This document shows positions 1-5,383 of a DNA stretch of 5,383 nucleotides, piece after piece. Origin of the DNA: Deltaproteobacteria bacterium (GTDB lineage: Bacteria; Myxococcota_A; UBA9042; DTJE01); assembly GCA_016784945.1 (NCBI GenBank), contig JADHTP010000229.1:1-5383 (forward strand), written 5' to 3'. Within the stretch, counting starts at the first letter, position 1. Every line of letters begins with the position of its first letter. The position numbers and the translations under genes are program-made. The notes under the pieces were generated by a model. That model ran no database searches. It had not been told where the DNA came from and was given only the letters and a program-made list of their open reading frames with translations.

Positions 1-878
1 ACCGACCCCTGTCATTCCAGGAATTCGACCAGCGTCGGGGCCTCACGGTGTACGTGTCGGCCACTCCGGGCGAACACGAACTGGCACTCGCGGGGGACGG
101 GGGCGTGGCCGAGATGATCGTCCGGCCAACGGGCCTGGTGGATCCCGAGATCATGGTTCGGCCCGCGACCCACCAGGTGGACGACCTGCTGGACGAGGCC
201 CGCCTGCACGTGGACAGGGGAAACAGGGTCCTGGTCACCACGCTGACCAAGCGCATGGCCGAACACCTGACGGAGTACCTTGCGGAGGCGGGTGTGCGGG
301 TCAGGTACCTTCACTCCGATATCGACACCCTGGAGCGTATCGAGATCATCCGGGACCTGCGCATGGGTGTCTTCGACGTGCTGGTGGGCATCAACCTGCT
401 GCGCGAAGGGCTGGACCTGCCCGAGGTGTCCCTGGTGGCCATCCTGGACGCGGACAAGGAAGGCTACCTCCGCAGCGAACGTTCCCTGATTCAGACATTC
501 GGCAGGGCATCCAGGAACGTGGCCGGCACGGTCATCCTGTACGCGGACAAGGTGACGAAGTCCATGAAGGGCGCCATGGACGAGACCAGCCGCAGACGCG
601 CCAAGCAGTTGGAGTTCAACCGGGAAAACGGCATCGAGCCGAAATCCGTGGAACGCCGGATCTACTGGGTCGAGGAAGCCGAGGAGGCTGCACGGAAGGC
701 GGGTCTGAAAAACCCGTCGGAACTGCGTGAGGCGGTGCGGGACCCCTACGAGACGGGCAAGCTTATCGGCCGGTTGCGCAAGGAGATGAAAGAGGCGGCC
801 GGCCGCCTGGAATTCGAAAAGGCTGCCGAGATCCGGGACCGGATACGGTCACTTCGGGCTGTCATCGGAAACACGTAG
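1..878 (+). CDS. uvrB: UvrABC excinuclease subunit B, C-terminal part (5' end outside window)
   Basis: UvrB is the damage-verifying, helicase-like subunit of cytoplasmic nucleotide excision repair; it is loaded by UvrA and then recruits UvrC. The frame is open from the window edge (first whole codon at 3, reading RPLSFQEF), so the gene begins upstream. The visible 291 residues match roughly the last 290 of a protein usually about 670 long. Visible signatures, in order: YVSATPG (51-71), VLVTTLTKRMAEHLTEYL, LHSDID, VGINLLREGLDLPEVS (from 384), the motif VI region QTFGRASRN (492-518), and a C-terminal UVR motif (759 to about 857, with LEFEKAAEIRDRI), which in UvrB family proteins contacts UvrC. 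Motif VI has Ser where GRAARN is usual. The stop is TAG at 876-878. The gene converges on gltX across a 63-bp gap holding two hairpins. The N-terminal ATPase and beta-hairpin parts, and the promoter, cannot be judged from here. Confidence 0.98.
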   Translation, partial: RPLSFQEFDQRRGLTVYVSATPGEHELALAGDGGVAEMIVRPTGLVDPEIMVRPATHQVDDLLDEARLHVDRGNRVLVTTLTKRMAEHLTEYLAEAGVRVRYLHSDIDTLERIEIIRDLRMGVFDVLVGINLLREGLDLPEVSLVAILDADKEGYLRSERSLIQTFGRASRNVAGTVILYADKVTKSMKGAMDETSRRRAKQLEFNRENGIEPKSVERRIYWVEEAEEAARKAGLKNPSELREAVRDPYETGKLIGRLRKEMKEAAGRLEFEKAAEIRDRIRSLRAVIGNT

Positions 879-891
879 GGAGTGAGCTTTG

Positions 892-919
892 TAGAGCTGG
901 CCTACCCAGGCCGGCTATA
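892..919. terminator. Stem-loop after uvrB, candidate terminator
   Basis: An imperfect inverted repeat with arms 892-903 and 908-919 around the loop ACCC. The arms pair over 12 positions with one mismatch and one G-T wobble, and the core is GGCCT/AGGCC. It begins 13 bp after the uvrB stop, so it is placed to end uvrB transcription; read on the other strand it is the second hairpin after gltX. Neither side has a clear T-tract, so this is not a textbook intrinsic terminator. It may act with the neighbouring hairpin, or chiefly stabilise 3' ends. The function is inferred from position and symmetry only. Confidence 0.5.
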
Positions 920-941
920 GGCGCGCGTTGGTTCGCGCGCC
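920..941. terminator. Perfect GC stem-loop abutting the gltX stop, candidate bidirectional terminator
   Basis: A perfect 8-bp inverted repeat: GGCGCGCG at 920-927, a 6-nt loop TTGGTT, then CGCGCGCC at 934-941. It touches the gltX stop codon (942-944 on the - strand) and follows the first hairpin with no spacer. The convergent position between uvrB and gltX suggests a shared transcription barrier. No T-run follows on either strand, as is often seen in GC-rich genomes. The arms are alternating purine-pyrimidine CG tracts. Confidence 0.6.
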
Positions 942-2393
942 CTACAATCGCACCTGCTTGAGCAGTTCCACTGCGGCCAGCAGGCGCTGGGTGACGGCCG
1001 CACGTCCCAGGGCCTCCATGGTCTCGAACAGGGGGGGGGTCGCCTTTCGGCCGGTCACGGCGATGCGCACCGCCATGAACAGTTCGCCGATCTTGATGTC
1101 TTTCTCTTCGCAGTAACCCTTGAGGAATTCTTCCAGTGGCTCCGCGGCGAATTCCACGCCGTCCATTTCCTTGACGCATTTCTTCAGAAGGGTTGCCATT
1201 TCCGCCGGTGTGCGGGTCTTGAGGCCCTTCACCATGAGTTCCATGGGTATGGGAAGTTTGTGCAACGTGAAGTAGGTGACCTTGTCCGGAAACTCGCCCA
1301 GGCTGTCGATGCGCTCGCGGATGAGGGGCACCAGTCGTTCCACGGCCTCCTGGGAAAACAGGGACTCCCGCAACCGTGAAGCCAGTTCCGGTACGGCCAT
1401 GTCGCGGATCCGGACGCCATTGAGCCACAGCAGCTTGTCCACGTCGAATACGGGGCCGCCCAGGCTCACCCGATCGAAGGAGAATTCCTGGATGAACTCT
1501 TCCAGGTCGAACACCTCGCGATCGTCCCCCAGGCTGTGCCCCAGCATCCCCAGGAAGTTCAGCATGGACTCGGGCAGGATGCCGATCTGGCGATAGTAGT
1601 TCAGCGCCACCGGGTTCTTGCGCTTGCTGATCTTCGACTTGTCCTTGTTGCGCAGCAGGGGCAGGTGCACGAACACCGGCGGTTCCCAGCCGAAAGCCTG
1701 GTAGAGCACCACGTGCTTGGGCGTCGAGTTGATCCATTCTTCGGCCCGGATCACGTGGGTGATTTCCATCAGGTGGTCGTCCACCACGTTGGCCAGGTGA
1801 TAGGTGGGGAATCCGTCGGACTTCATCAGGATCTGGTCGTCGATCTGATCGTTGGCGTAGGAGACCTCGCCCCGGAGACGGTCGGTGAATCCCGTTTCAC
1901 CCTCCAGGGGCATGGCCAGCCGGATGGTGTGAGGCTCCCCGGCATCCATCCGTCGCCGCGCCTCATCGGGCTCGATTCGACGGCAGGTCCCGTCATAGCC
2001 CTTGTTCTTCTTCTGTTCGCGCTGACGCTTCCTTATGGAGCCAAGCTCCTCCGGGGTGCAGAAGCAGGGATAGGCGGACCCGTTGTCCAGCAACGTGCGA
2101 ATATGCTCGCGGTACAGGTCCGATCTCTCGGACTGCCGATAGGGCCCGTAGTCACCACCCTTGTCCGGACCCTCGTCCCATTCCAGACCCACCCATCTCA
2201 GGGAGTCGAGGATGGCCGCCTCGCTTTCGGGCGTGGACCGTTCCCGGTCGGTGTCCTCGATTCGCAGGACGAATCGTCCCCCGTTCTTGCGGGCAAAGGC
2301 AAAGTTGATCAGGCCCACGTAGGCTGTCCCCACGTGGGGGTCTCCCGTGGGGCTCGGTGCGATCCGCACTCTCACCGGCTTCTTGTCAGTCAT
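942..2393 (-). CDS. gltX: Glutamate--tRNA ligase (glutamyl-tRNA synthetase)
   Basis: A class I aminoacyl-tRNA synthetase that attaches glutamate to tRNA-Glu in the cytoplasm; 483 residues, normal for the family. The Rossmann catalytic domain carries APSPTGDPHVGTA (residues 12-24, HIGH-type motif HVGT at 20-23), RIEDTDRERSTPES (44-57), and the KMSKS-type loop DKSKISKR (251-258). KISKRKNP and SLGGPVFDVDKLLWLNG (310-326) resemble the GltX branch I recall from Pseudomonas. The insertion with C110-x-C112-x24-C137 has E. coli zinc-ligand spacing, but the fourth position is Arg139, not His. The C-terminal helical anticodon-binding region follows. Whether it also charges tRNA-Gln cannot be told from sequence. 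The ATG at 2391-2393 is set by AAAGGA about 6 nt upstream. It lies 30 bp after gmk and is probably cotranscribed with it. A run of nine C occurs at codons 452-455; the frame stays open through it. Confidence 0.98.
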   Translation of the reverse strand: MTDKKPVRVRIAPSPTGDPHVGTAYVGLINFAFARKNGGRFVLRIEDTDRERSTPESEAAILDSLRWVGLEWDEGPDKGGDYGPYRQSERSDLYREHIRTLLDNGSAYPCFCTPEELGSIRKRQREQKKNKGYDGTCRRIEPDEARRRMDAGEPHTIRLAMPLEGETGFTDRLRGEVSYANDQIDDQILMKSDGFPTYHLANVVDDHLMEITHVIRAEEWINSTPKHVVLYQAFGWEPPVFVHLPLLRNKDKSKISKRKNPVALNYYRQIGILPESMLNFLGMLGHSLGDDREVFDLEEFIQEFSFDRVSLGGPVFDVDKLLWLNGVRIRDMAVPELASRLRESLFSQEAVERLVPLIRERIDSLGEFPDKVTYFTLHKLPIPMELMVKGLKTRTPAEMATLLKKCVKEMDGVEFAAEPLEEFLKGYCEEKDIKIGELFMAVRIAVTGRKATPPLFETMEALGRAAVTQRLLAAVELLKQVRL

Positions 2394-2398
2394 TCCAT

Positions 2399-2405
2399 TT
2401 CCTTT
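2399..2405 (-). promoter_or_regulatory. Ribosome binding site of gltX
   Basis: On the - strand the sequence AAAAGGA ends about 6 nt before the ATG at 2391-2393, a good Shine-Dalgarno match and spacing. An earlier out-of-frame ATG at 2396-2398 sits only about 1 nt from the motif, too close for normal initiation. This supports the annotated start. Confidence 0.7.
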
Positions 2406-2423
2406 TGGATGGATCGGGCCGGG

Positions 2424-3035
2424 TCAGACATCCTCGGCCACCAGGTCCCTGACCAGCCCGGCACTGTGTTCGTGTCCCAGGCGCGCGGACTTCACGATGA
2501 TCATCAGGTCCCGGACGGCGCGGTCCAGTTCGTCGTTGACCACGATATGGCCGTATTCGTGGGCCACGGAGATCTCGACCCGGGCGTTCCGGATGCGTTC
2601 GGCCAGGTCGGCCGGCAGGTCGGTCCCACGGCCCGAAAGCCTTTCGCGGGCCACGGCCAGGCTCGGGGGCAACACGAAGACGCTGGTGGCGTCGGGATAC
2701 AGCCTCATGAGGGACCTTCCGCCGTGGTAGTCCACGTCGAAGACGACATCCTTTCCCGAGGTCCGGAGCCTTTCGATCTCGGCGCGGCTGGTTCCGTAGA
2801 AACGCCCCTCGTAGACCTCGGCCCACTCCGCGAATTCGCCGTCTTCAGCCATCTCACGGAACCGGTCACCCGTCACGAAGTAGTAGTGCTCGCCGTCCAC
2901 CTCGCCCTTGCGCGGTTCCCTCGTGGTGTGGGACACGGCGAAGGCACAGTCATTGTCGATTTCCGTGAGCCGGTTGATGAGGGTGGTCTTGCCCACGCCC
3001 GAAGGCGCGCTGACGATGTAGAGGATGCCGCTCAT
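2424..3035 (-). CDS. gmk: Guanylate kinase
   Basis: Catalyses ATP-dependent phosphorylation of GMP to GDP, an essential cytoplasmic step of guanine nucleotide synthesis and (p)ppGpp and GTP supply. The 203 residues are typical (E. coli about 207). Visible: the P-loop SAPSGVGKTT (residues 9-18), the GMP-binding segment SHTTREPRKGEVDGEHYYF (35-53), AEVYEGRFYGTS (72-83), the acidic strand FDVD (99-102), and the lid arginines in RLSGRG (132-137), then the C-terminal VVNDELD (165-171). DVDYHGG at 100-106 differs from the more usual form with Gln before the glycine (DIDWQGA in E. coli); otherwise key residues look intact, so an active enzyme is expected. ATG at 3033-3035, with AAAGG 6 nt upstream. 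A promoter lies in the 57-bp gap upstream, and gltX follows 30 bp downstream, pointing to a gmk-gltX operon. Confidence 0.98.
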   Translation of the reverse strand: MSGILYIVSAPSGVGKTTLINRLTEIDNDCAFAVSHTTREPRKGEVDGEHYYFVTGDRFREMAEDGEFAEWAEVYEGRFYGTSRAEIERLRTSGKDVVFDVDYHGGRSLMRLYPDATSVFVLPPSLAVARERLSGRGTDLPADLAERIRNARVEISVAHEYGHIVVNDELDRAVRDLMIIVKSARLGHEHSAGLVRDLVAEDV

Positions 3036-3041
3036 TGGCCA

Positions 3042-3046
3042 CCTTT
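3042..3046 (-). promoter_or_regulatory. Ribosome binding site of gmk
   Basis: On the - strand the leader reads AAAGG TGGCCA ATG: a Shine-Dalgarno core 6 nt before the start codon. No other in-frame start is near, so the ATG at 3033-3035 is well supported. Confidence 0.65.
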
Positions 3047-3059
3047 AAGTGACGGGCGC

Positions 3060-3088
3060 ATCCTAGCCCGACGCAGGGTGGATTTCAA
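3060..3088 (-). promoter_or_regulatory. Sigma70-type promoter for gmk-gltX
   Basis: On the - strand TTGAAA (3083-3088; 5 of 6 matches to TTGACA) is followed after exactly 17 bp by TAGGAT (3060-3065; 4 of 6 to TATAAT). A transcript would start near 3053, giving a leader of about 18 nt that includes the gmk Shine-Dalgarno. The -35 box begins 5 bp after the lipoprotein stop codon, so the promoter fills the gap and would let gmk-gltX be expressed independently of the upstream gene. The small inverted repeat CGGGC/GCCCG (3053-3057 and 3066-3070) brackets the -10 box. This is a consensus match only; no start site has been shown. Confidence 0.55.
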
Positions 3089-3092
3089 GACT

Positions 3093-4781
3093 CTACAGGT
3101 AGTGTCCACCGGCAACCTTGGGCACCCAGGCCTGCTGGGAAAGGGCGCAGAGTCTTCCCCACTTGTCATCGGTGATCCACTTGGTGCCCGGGATGTATTC
3201 CAGCGTGCCCGAACAGCTGCGTTCCGAGGCCCCGTCACAACCGGCGGGGCCACCACCACCATCCACGCAGTTGATTGAGGGGTCGATTTCCTGGAGCTGG
3301 ATCTCCGGGTCCACACCGTTCTGCCATACGCAGAGGTGGTACAGCTCGAACATGGCCGGATTCTGCTGCCCGAACCCGATCTTCTGGACGTCGCAGGGCT
3401 GGCAGGTGTAGGTTTCGTCGCAGAAATCGCCCTTCAGCATGTGGGCACACTCGCAGTCCGCCAGGCACTGCGTGCAGGTACCCAGGAGAGCGTTGCACCC
3501 GTCCAAGCAGTCCATGACCACGCAGGGATTGGGCACGCACCCGCCCATGACCTGCCCGCAGGAATTCTTGTCCTGGCAGAAGCGCATCTCGGGATTGCAC
3601 ACGTGATCGAGCCCGCAGTCGCCCACGGCACCGCAGGGGTCCGGCGGGGGTATGGGCTGTTTGCAGGTCCCCTTGAAGGGATCGCAGATGTAGCCTTCCT
3701 TACAGTTCTTGCCCGCGGCTTCCAGGGCCTCCGGTCGGCACAGGTCCGGGACGCACCGGCGGGCCCCCGGTTCGCAGACCTCGTGTACCGCGCAGTCGGC
3801 CGAATCATGGCATTCGCACTGGGACGCATATTCGCTCTTGCCAATGACGGCGGAGGTCCAGTCGCCCGGCATGTCCATGCAGAAGATGTCGGTGAAGTGA
3901 CAGGTCCGGATGTTCATGTACCGGTGGCCATCGAAACCCACCACCGTGGTCCCCTGGTCCAGGGGCTTGACGGCCTCGCCGCTGGACATCCCGCCGTGCA
4001 TCCTCAATTCCACCGGCGGATAGGTGGCGGCCCCGCACTCCACGGGCGCCGGCGGACATTCCGTGTACACCTGGACGGCCGAGGGACAGGGGTTCAACTT
4101 TTCGCACTCGTGCCAGGGCGGGTCCCCGGTCCGGGCCGCGTCGTGCAGGAAGAACAGGGGGTTGCCCGTCCCGCCACCCACGATCGCCTCCCACACCACG
4201 AACACCAGGTTCCTGTGCTCGAATCCCTGTTCGTGTCGCCCGAAAAGGAACACCGTCTGGCCCACGGCCACGGGGATTTCGTAGTTGTCAGGCAGGGCGG
4301 AGTTGACCACCACGGTGCCCGCCCTTCCCTTCAGGGTGAAGGTGACGTCCTGGTTCTTCGCGCCGCTGGGCGCCGTGTACCGGATGGCCGTGACCACGGC
4401 CTCTTCGAAGACGCCCGTGATCGATGTGTCCTCCTGGTCGATGGTTTCCAGGCCCGACACGGTGAAGTCCGTCCACTCGGACAAGGGCTGTTTCGGGGTG
4501 CAGGGGCCCGTTTCCACGGGAACGTCACCGCCCCCTTCATCGGTGTGCGGCAACTCGGCGTCGCCCGGGACGTCCGCCGGGGTCATCTCCTGTCCGGCGT
4601 CCTGGGGATTCGGCACGTCGATCCCCGTACCGGGATCCGCCGCCAGGTCCAGTCCCTTGTCCGTCGTCACCGCGTCGGCGATGCCCTCGTCCGTGGCGCC
4701 CGTCCCGTCCCCGCCGCACGCGATGGCCAGGGGAACCGTGATCGGAACCAGCAACGCAACCAGTCGTCCGTGTGTCTTCAC
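3093..4781 (-). CDS. Putative cysteine-rich outer-membrane lipoprotein, family not recognised
   Basis: I do not recognise a named family. The 562-residue product starts with a lipoprotein signal: basic n-region (K2, H4, R6), hydrophobic core 7-21 and LAIAC, with lipidated Cys22. Gly at +2 would predict outer-membrane sorting under the E. coli Lol rule. Residues 23-93 form an acidic, disordered-looking linker (17 Asp or Glu against one Lys). Residues about 95-215 alternate hydrophobic and polar residues (VTFTLKG, TVVVNS, TVFLFG, LVFVVWE), suggesting a beta-sandwich. A middle part (216-320) has scattered cysteines, then 322-463 holds 25 cysteines, including three C-x5-C-x6-C modules. The C-terminal 100 residues are less Cys-rich and end in GGHYL. 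The many cysteines imply disulfides and an extracytoplasmic site. The start is GTG at 4779-4781, fixed by GGGAGG 8 nt upstream; no in-frame start lies before it. Flanked by radC and gmk on the same strand; no functional link is apparent. Confidence 0.9.
   Translation of the reverse strand: MKTHGRLVALLVPITVPLAIACGGDGTGATDEGIADAVTTDKGLDLAADPGTGIDVPNPQDAGQEMTPADVPGDAELPHTDEGGGDVPVETGPCTPKQPLSEWTDFTVSGLETIDQEDTSITGVFEEAVVTAIRYTAPSGAKNQDVTFTLKGRAGTVVVNSALPDNYEIPVAVGQTVFLFGRHEQGFEHRNLVFVVWEAIVGGGTGNPLFFLHDAARTGDPPWHECEKLNPCPSAVQVYTECPPAPVECGAATYPPVELRMHGGMSSGEAVKPLDQGTTVVGFDGHRYMNIRTCHFTDIFCMDMPGDWTSAVIGKSEYASQCECHDSADCAVHEVCEPGARRCVPDLCRPEALEAAGKNCKEGYICDPFKGTCKQPIPPPDPCGAVGDCGLDHVCNPEMRFCQDKNSCGQVMGGCVPNPCVVMDCLDGCNALLGTCTQCLADCECAHMLKGDFCDETYTCQPCDVQKIGFGQQNPAMFELYHLCVWQNGVDPEIQLQEIDPSINCVDGGGGPAGCDGASERSCSGTLEYIPGTKWITDDKWGRLCALSQQAWVPKVAGGHYL
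3576..3812 (-). repeat. Three tandem cysteine modules within the lipoprotein
   Basis: Residues 324-402 of the lipoprotein contain three units with the same cysteine spacing C-x5-C-x6-C: C330/C336/C343, C360/C366/C373 and C389/C395/C402. Each is preceded by one more cysteine (C324, C348, C383), giving four cysteines per unit. The shared pattern is C-x3-[VI]... ending in a hydrophobic residue, Cys, an acidic residue or Asn, Pro, four residues, Cys. This is a protein-level repeat; DNA identity between units is low, so it is an old duplication or convergent spacing. Small disulfide-stabilised modules are the likely structure. Confidence 0.75.
4503..4715 (-). other. Acidic low-complexity linker of the lipoprotein
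   Basis: Codons 23-93, directly after the lipidated cysteine, are rich in Asp, Gly, Pro, Thr and Ala, with 12 Asp, 5 Glu and a single Lys, and no cysteine. It probably works as a flexible, charged tether lifting the folded part away from the membrane. The role is inferred from composition. Confidence 0.6.
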
Positions 4782-4789
4782 GAATCTGT

Positions 4790-4795
4790 CCTCCC
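4790..4795 (-). promoter_or_regulatory. Ribosome binding site that sets the GTG start of the lipoprotein
   Basis: On the - strand GGGAGG is followed by 8 nt and then GTG (4779-4781). It is a near-perfect anti-Shine-Dalgarno match and decides the unusual GTG start, which also places the signal peptide correctly at the N-terminus. Confidence 0.75.
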
Positions 4796-4853
4796 GATGA
4801 ATCCGAGCACGGACAGTCTACCCAATCAGACCTCGTTTAATCCATAGACCCGA

Positions 4854-5383
4854 TCAGCCCCGACCAAATTCCAGTCCGTTGCCGCCTCTCTCCCGCAGGC
4901 TGACAAATCCGTCGATTGCCACGATCACGTGGTCCAGGACACGGATTCCCAGGCTCTGCGCGGCCTCCAGGAGACGGGCCGTGAACCGCACGTCCTCCTG
5001 GCTGGGCGTGGGGTCGCCCGACGGGTGGTTGTGGACGAACACCACGCGGGTGGCCCCTTCCTTTATCAGCAGGGTATAGACCTGTCGCGGGGTCAGGTTC
5101 ACGCCGCTTTCCCAACCCCTGGCCACCTCCCATTCACCGATCACCCGGTTCCTGCCGTTCAAAGCAATGGCCAGGAACACTTCGTCCTTTTCGTGGGACA
5201 GGTAAGCGCATCGCTTCCCCACGTCGGCCGCCGTCTGCAGTACCTCGGTCCGGTCCCTCTGCCGCATGGCGCGCCGTCCCAGTTCGGCGGCTGCCACGAC
5301 CCGGCAGGCCTTGGCGACCCCCAGTCCCCGGATGGCGGCCAGTTCACCGGCCCGCCTTTCCTGAATACCTTTCAGGGTCCCGT
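4854..5383 (-). CDS. radC: RadC family JAMM/MPN domain protein (5' end outside window)
   Basis: The frame stays open to the window edge, so the N-terminus (about 50 residues by comparison with typical RadC length of 220-230) is missing; 175 residues are visible. It opens with a helix-hairpin-helix-like segment (GELAAIRGLGVAKACRVV, about 5295-5348), then AAAELGRR, then the JAMM metal-binding domain: a candidate Glu in GEWEVARG and H-x-H-x7-S-x2-D as HNHPSGDPTPSQED (zinc ligands His117, His119, Asp130, with Ser127, in visible numbering), followed by LGIRVLDHVIV and DGFVSLRERG. All metal-site residues are intact. RadC was once assigned to DNA repair, but that role is doubted; its biochemical activity remains uncertain. 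A GTG at 5295-5297 is an internal valine, not the start. Stop TGA at 4854-4856; the lipoprotein gene begins 72 bp downstream on the same strand. Confidence 0.97.
   Translation of the reverse strand, partial: GTLKGIQERRAGELAAIRGLGVAKACRVVAAAELGRRAMRQRDRTEVLQTAADVGKRCAYLSHEKDEVFLAIALNGRNRVIGEWEVARGWESGVNLTPRQVYTLLIKEGATRVVFVHNHPSGDPTPSQEDVRFTARLLEAAQSLGIRVLDHVIVAIDGFVSLRERGGNGLEFGRG

Noticed and set aside
862..1737. A 291-codon - strand frame overlapping gltX
   Set aside because: It is out of frame with gltX, which is fully accounted for by motif matches. It also crosses the terminator hairpins and the end of uvrB.
2394..2423. A hairpin (TCCAT and ATGGA arms) enclosing the gltX Shine-Dalgarno
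   Set aside because: The stem is only 5 bp with a 10-nt loop and leaves the Shine-Dalgarno in the loop, so a regulatory effect is not supported.
1536..3278. A long open frame (580 codons) on the + strand opposite gltX and gmk
   Set aside because: It lies antisense to two clear enzymes and runs straight through both intergenic gaps. gltX, gmk and the lipoprotein gene share one codon phase, and in GC-rich DNA this opposite phase stays open by composition. The translation shows no recognisable domain and there is no ribosome binding site that stands out.
3336..4847. A long open frame (503 codons) on the + strand opposite the lipoprotein gene
   Set aside because: It has the same opposite phase as the previous shadow frame. 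The - strand product has a signal peptide, ordered cysteine modules and a strong Shine-Dalgarno, whereas the + strand translation is His, Arg and Gly rich without motifs.
4782..4853. A promoter for the lipoprotein gene in the radC gap, such as a -10-like TAGACT on the - strand
   Set aside because: TAGACT matches 4 of 6, but no -35 box better than 3 of 6 lies at a suitable distance. The gap is AT-richer than its surroundings, yet I cannot support a specific site.
4854..5297. Starting radC at the GTG at 5295-5297 (147 residues)
   Set aside because: The frame continues upstream to the window edge with helix-hairpin-helix residues (RGLGVAKACRV) that belong to RadC, so this GTG is an internal valine.

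Overview
The window is a GC-rich bacterial chromosome segment carrying five protein genes and no RNA gene, mobile element or CRISPR array that I can see. Four are recognisable housekeeping genes: uvrB (3' part), gltX, gmk and radC (3' part). The fifth encodes a large cysteine-rich lipoprotein of no family I recognise. A lipoprotein with an acidic, low-complexity linker followed by repeated cysteine modules is a style I associate with Myxococcota, Bradymonadota and related former Deltaproteobacteria. That lineage guess is tentative and rests on style, not on a marker gene.

Layout. Positions 1-878 (+ strand) hold the C-terminal 291 codons of UvrB. A 63-bp convergent gap (879-941) contains two adjacent stem-loops, the second abutting the gltX stop codon. 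Everything else is on the - strand, transcribed right to left in the order radC (cut by the window end), lipoprotein gene, gmk, gltX. The gaps are 72 bp (radC to lipoprotein), 57 bp (lipoprotein to gmk) and 30 bp (gmk to gltX). A good sigma70-type promoter (TTGAAA, 17 bp, TAGGAT) lies in the 57-bp gap, so gmk-gltX probably forms its own two-gene operon even if some transcription reads through from upstream. Strong Shine-Dalgarno sequences precede the lipoprotein gene, gmk and gltX. No gene-free stretch reaches 300 bases.

Functionally, UvrB (nucleotide excision repair) and RadC (JAMM-fold protein, role uncertain) flank an information and nucleotide pair: guanylate kinase (GMP to GDP) and glutamyl-tRNA synthetase. 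The lipoprotein has no evident link to these and looks like a lineage-specific surface protein lodged between conserved genes.

The most interesting item is the lipoprotein: a GTG-started 562-residue protein with a lipobox at Cys22, an acidic linker, a probable beta-rich domain, and 25 cysteines in residues 322-463 that include three tandem modules with identical C-x5-C-x6-C spacing. Smaller curiosities are the loss of one zinc-ligand position in GltX (Arg139 where E. coli has His), a nine-C tract inside gltX, a two-codon Met-Glu-stop reading frame overlapping the gltX start, and the paired hairpins between uvrB and gltX. I found no strong evidence for a wholly new multi-gene system here.
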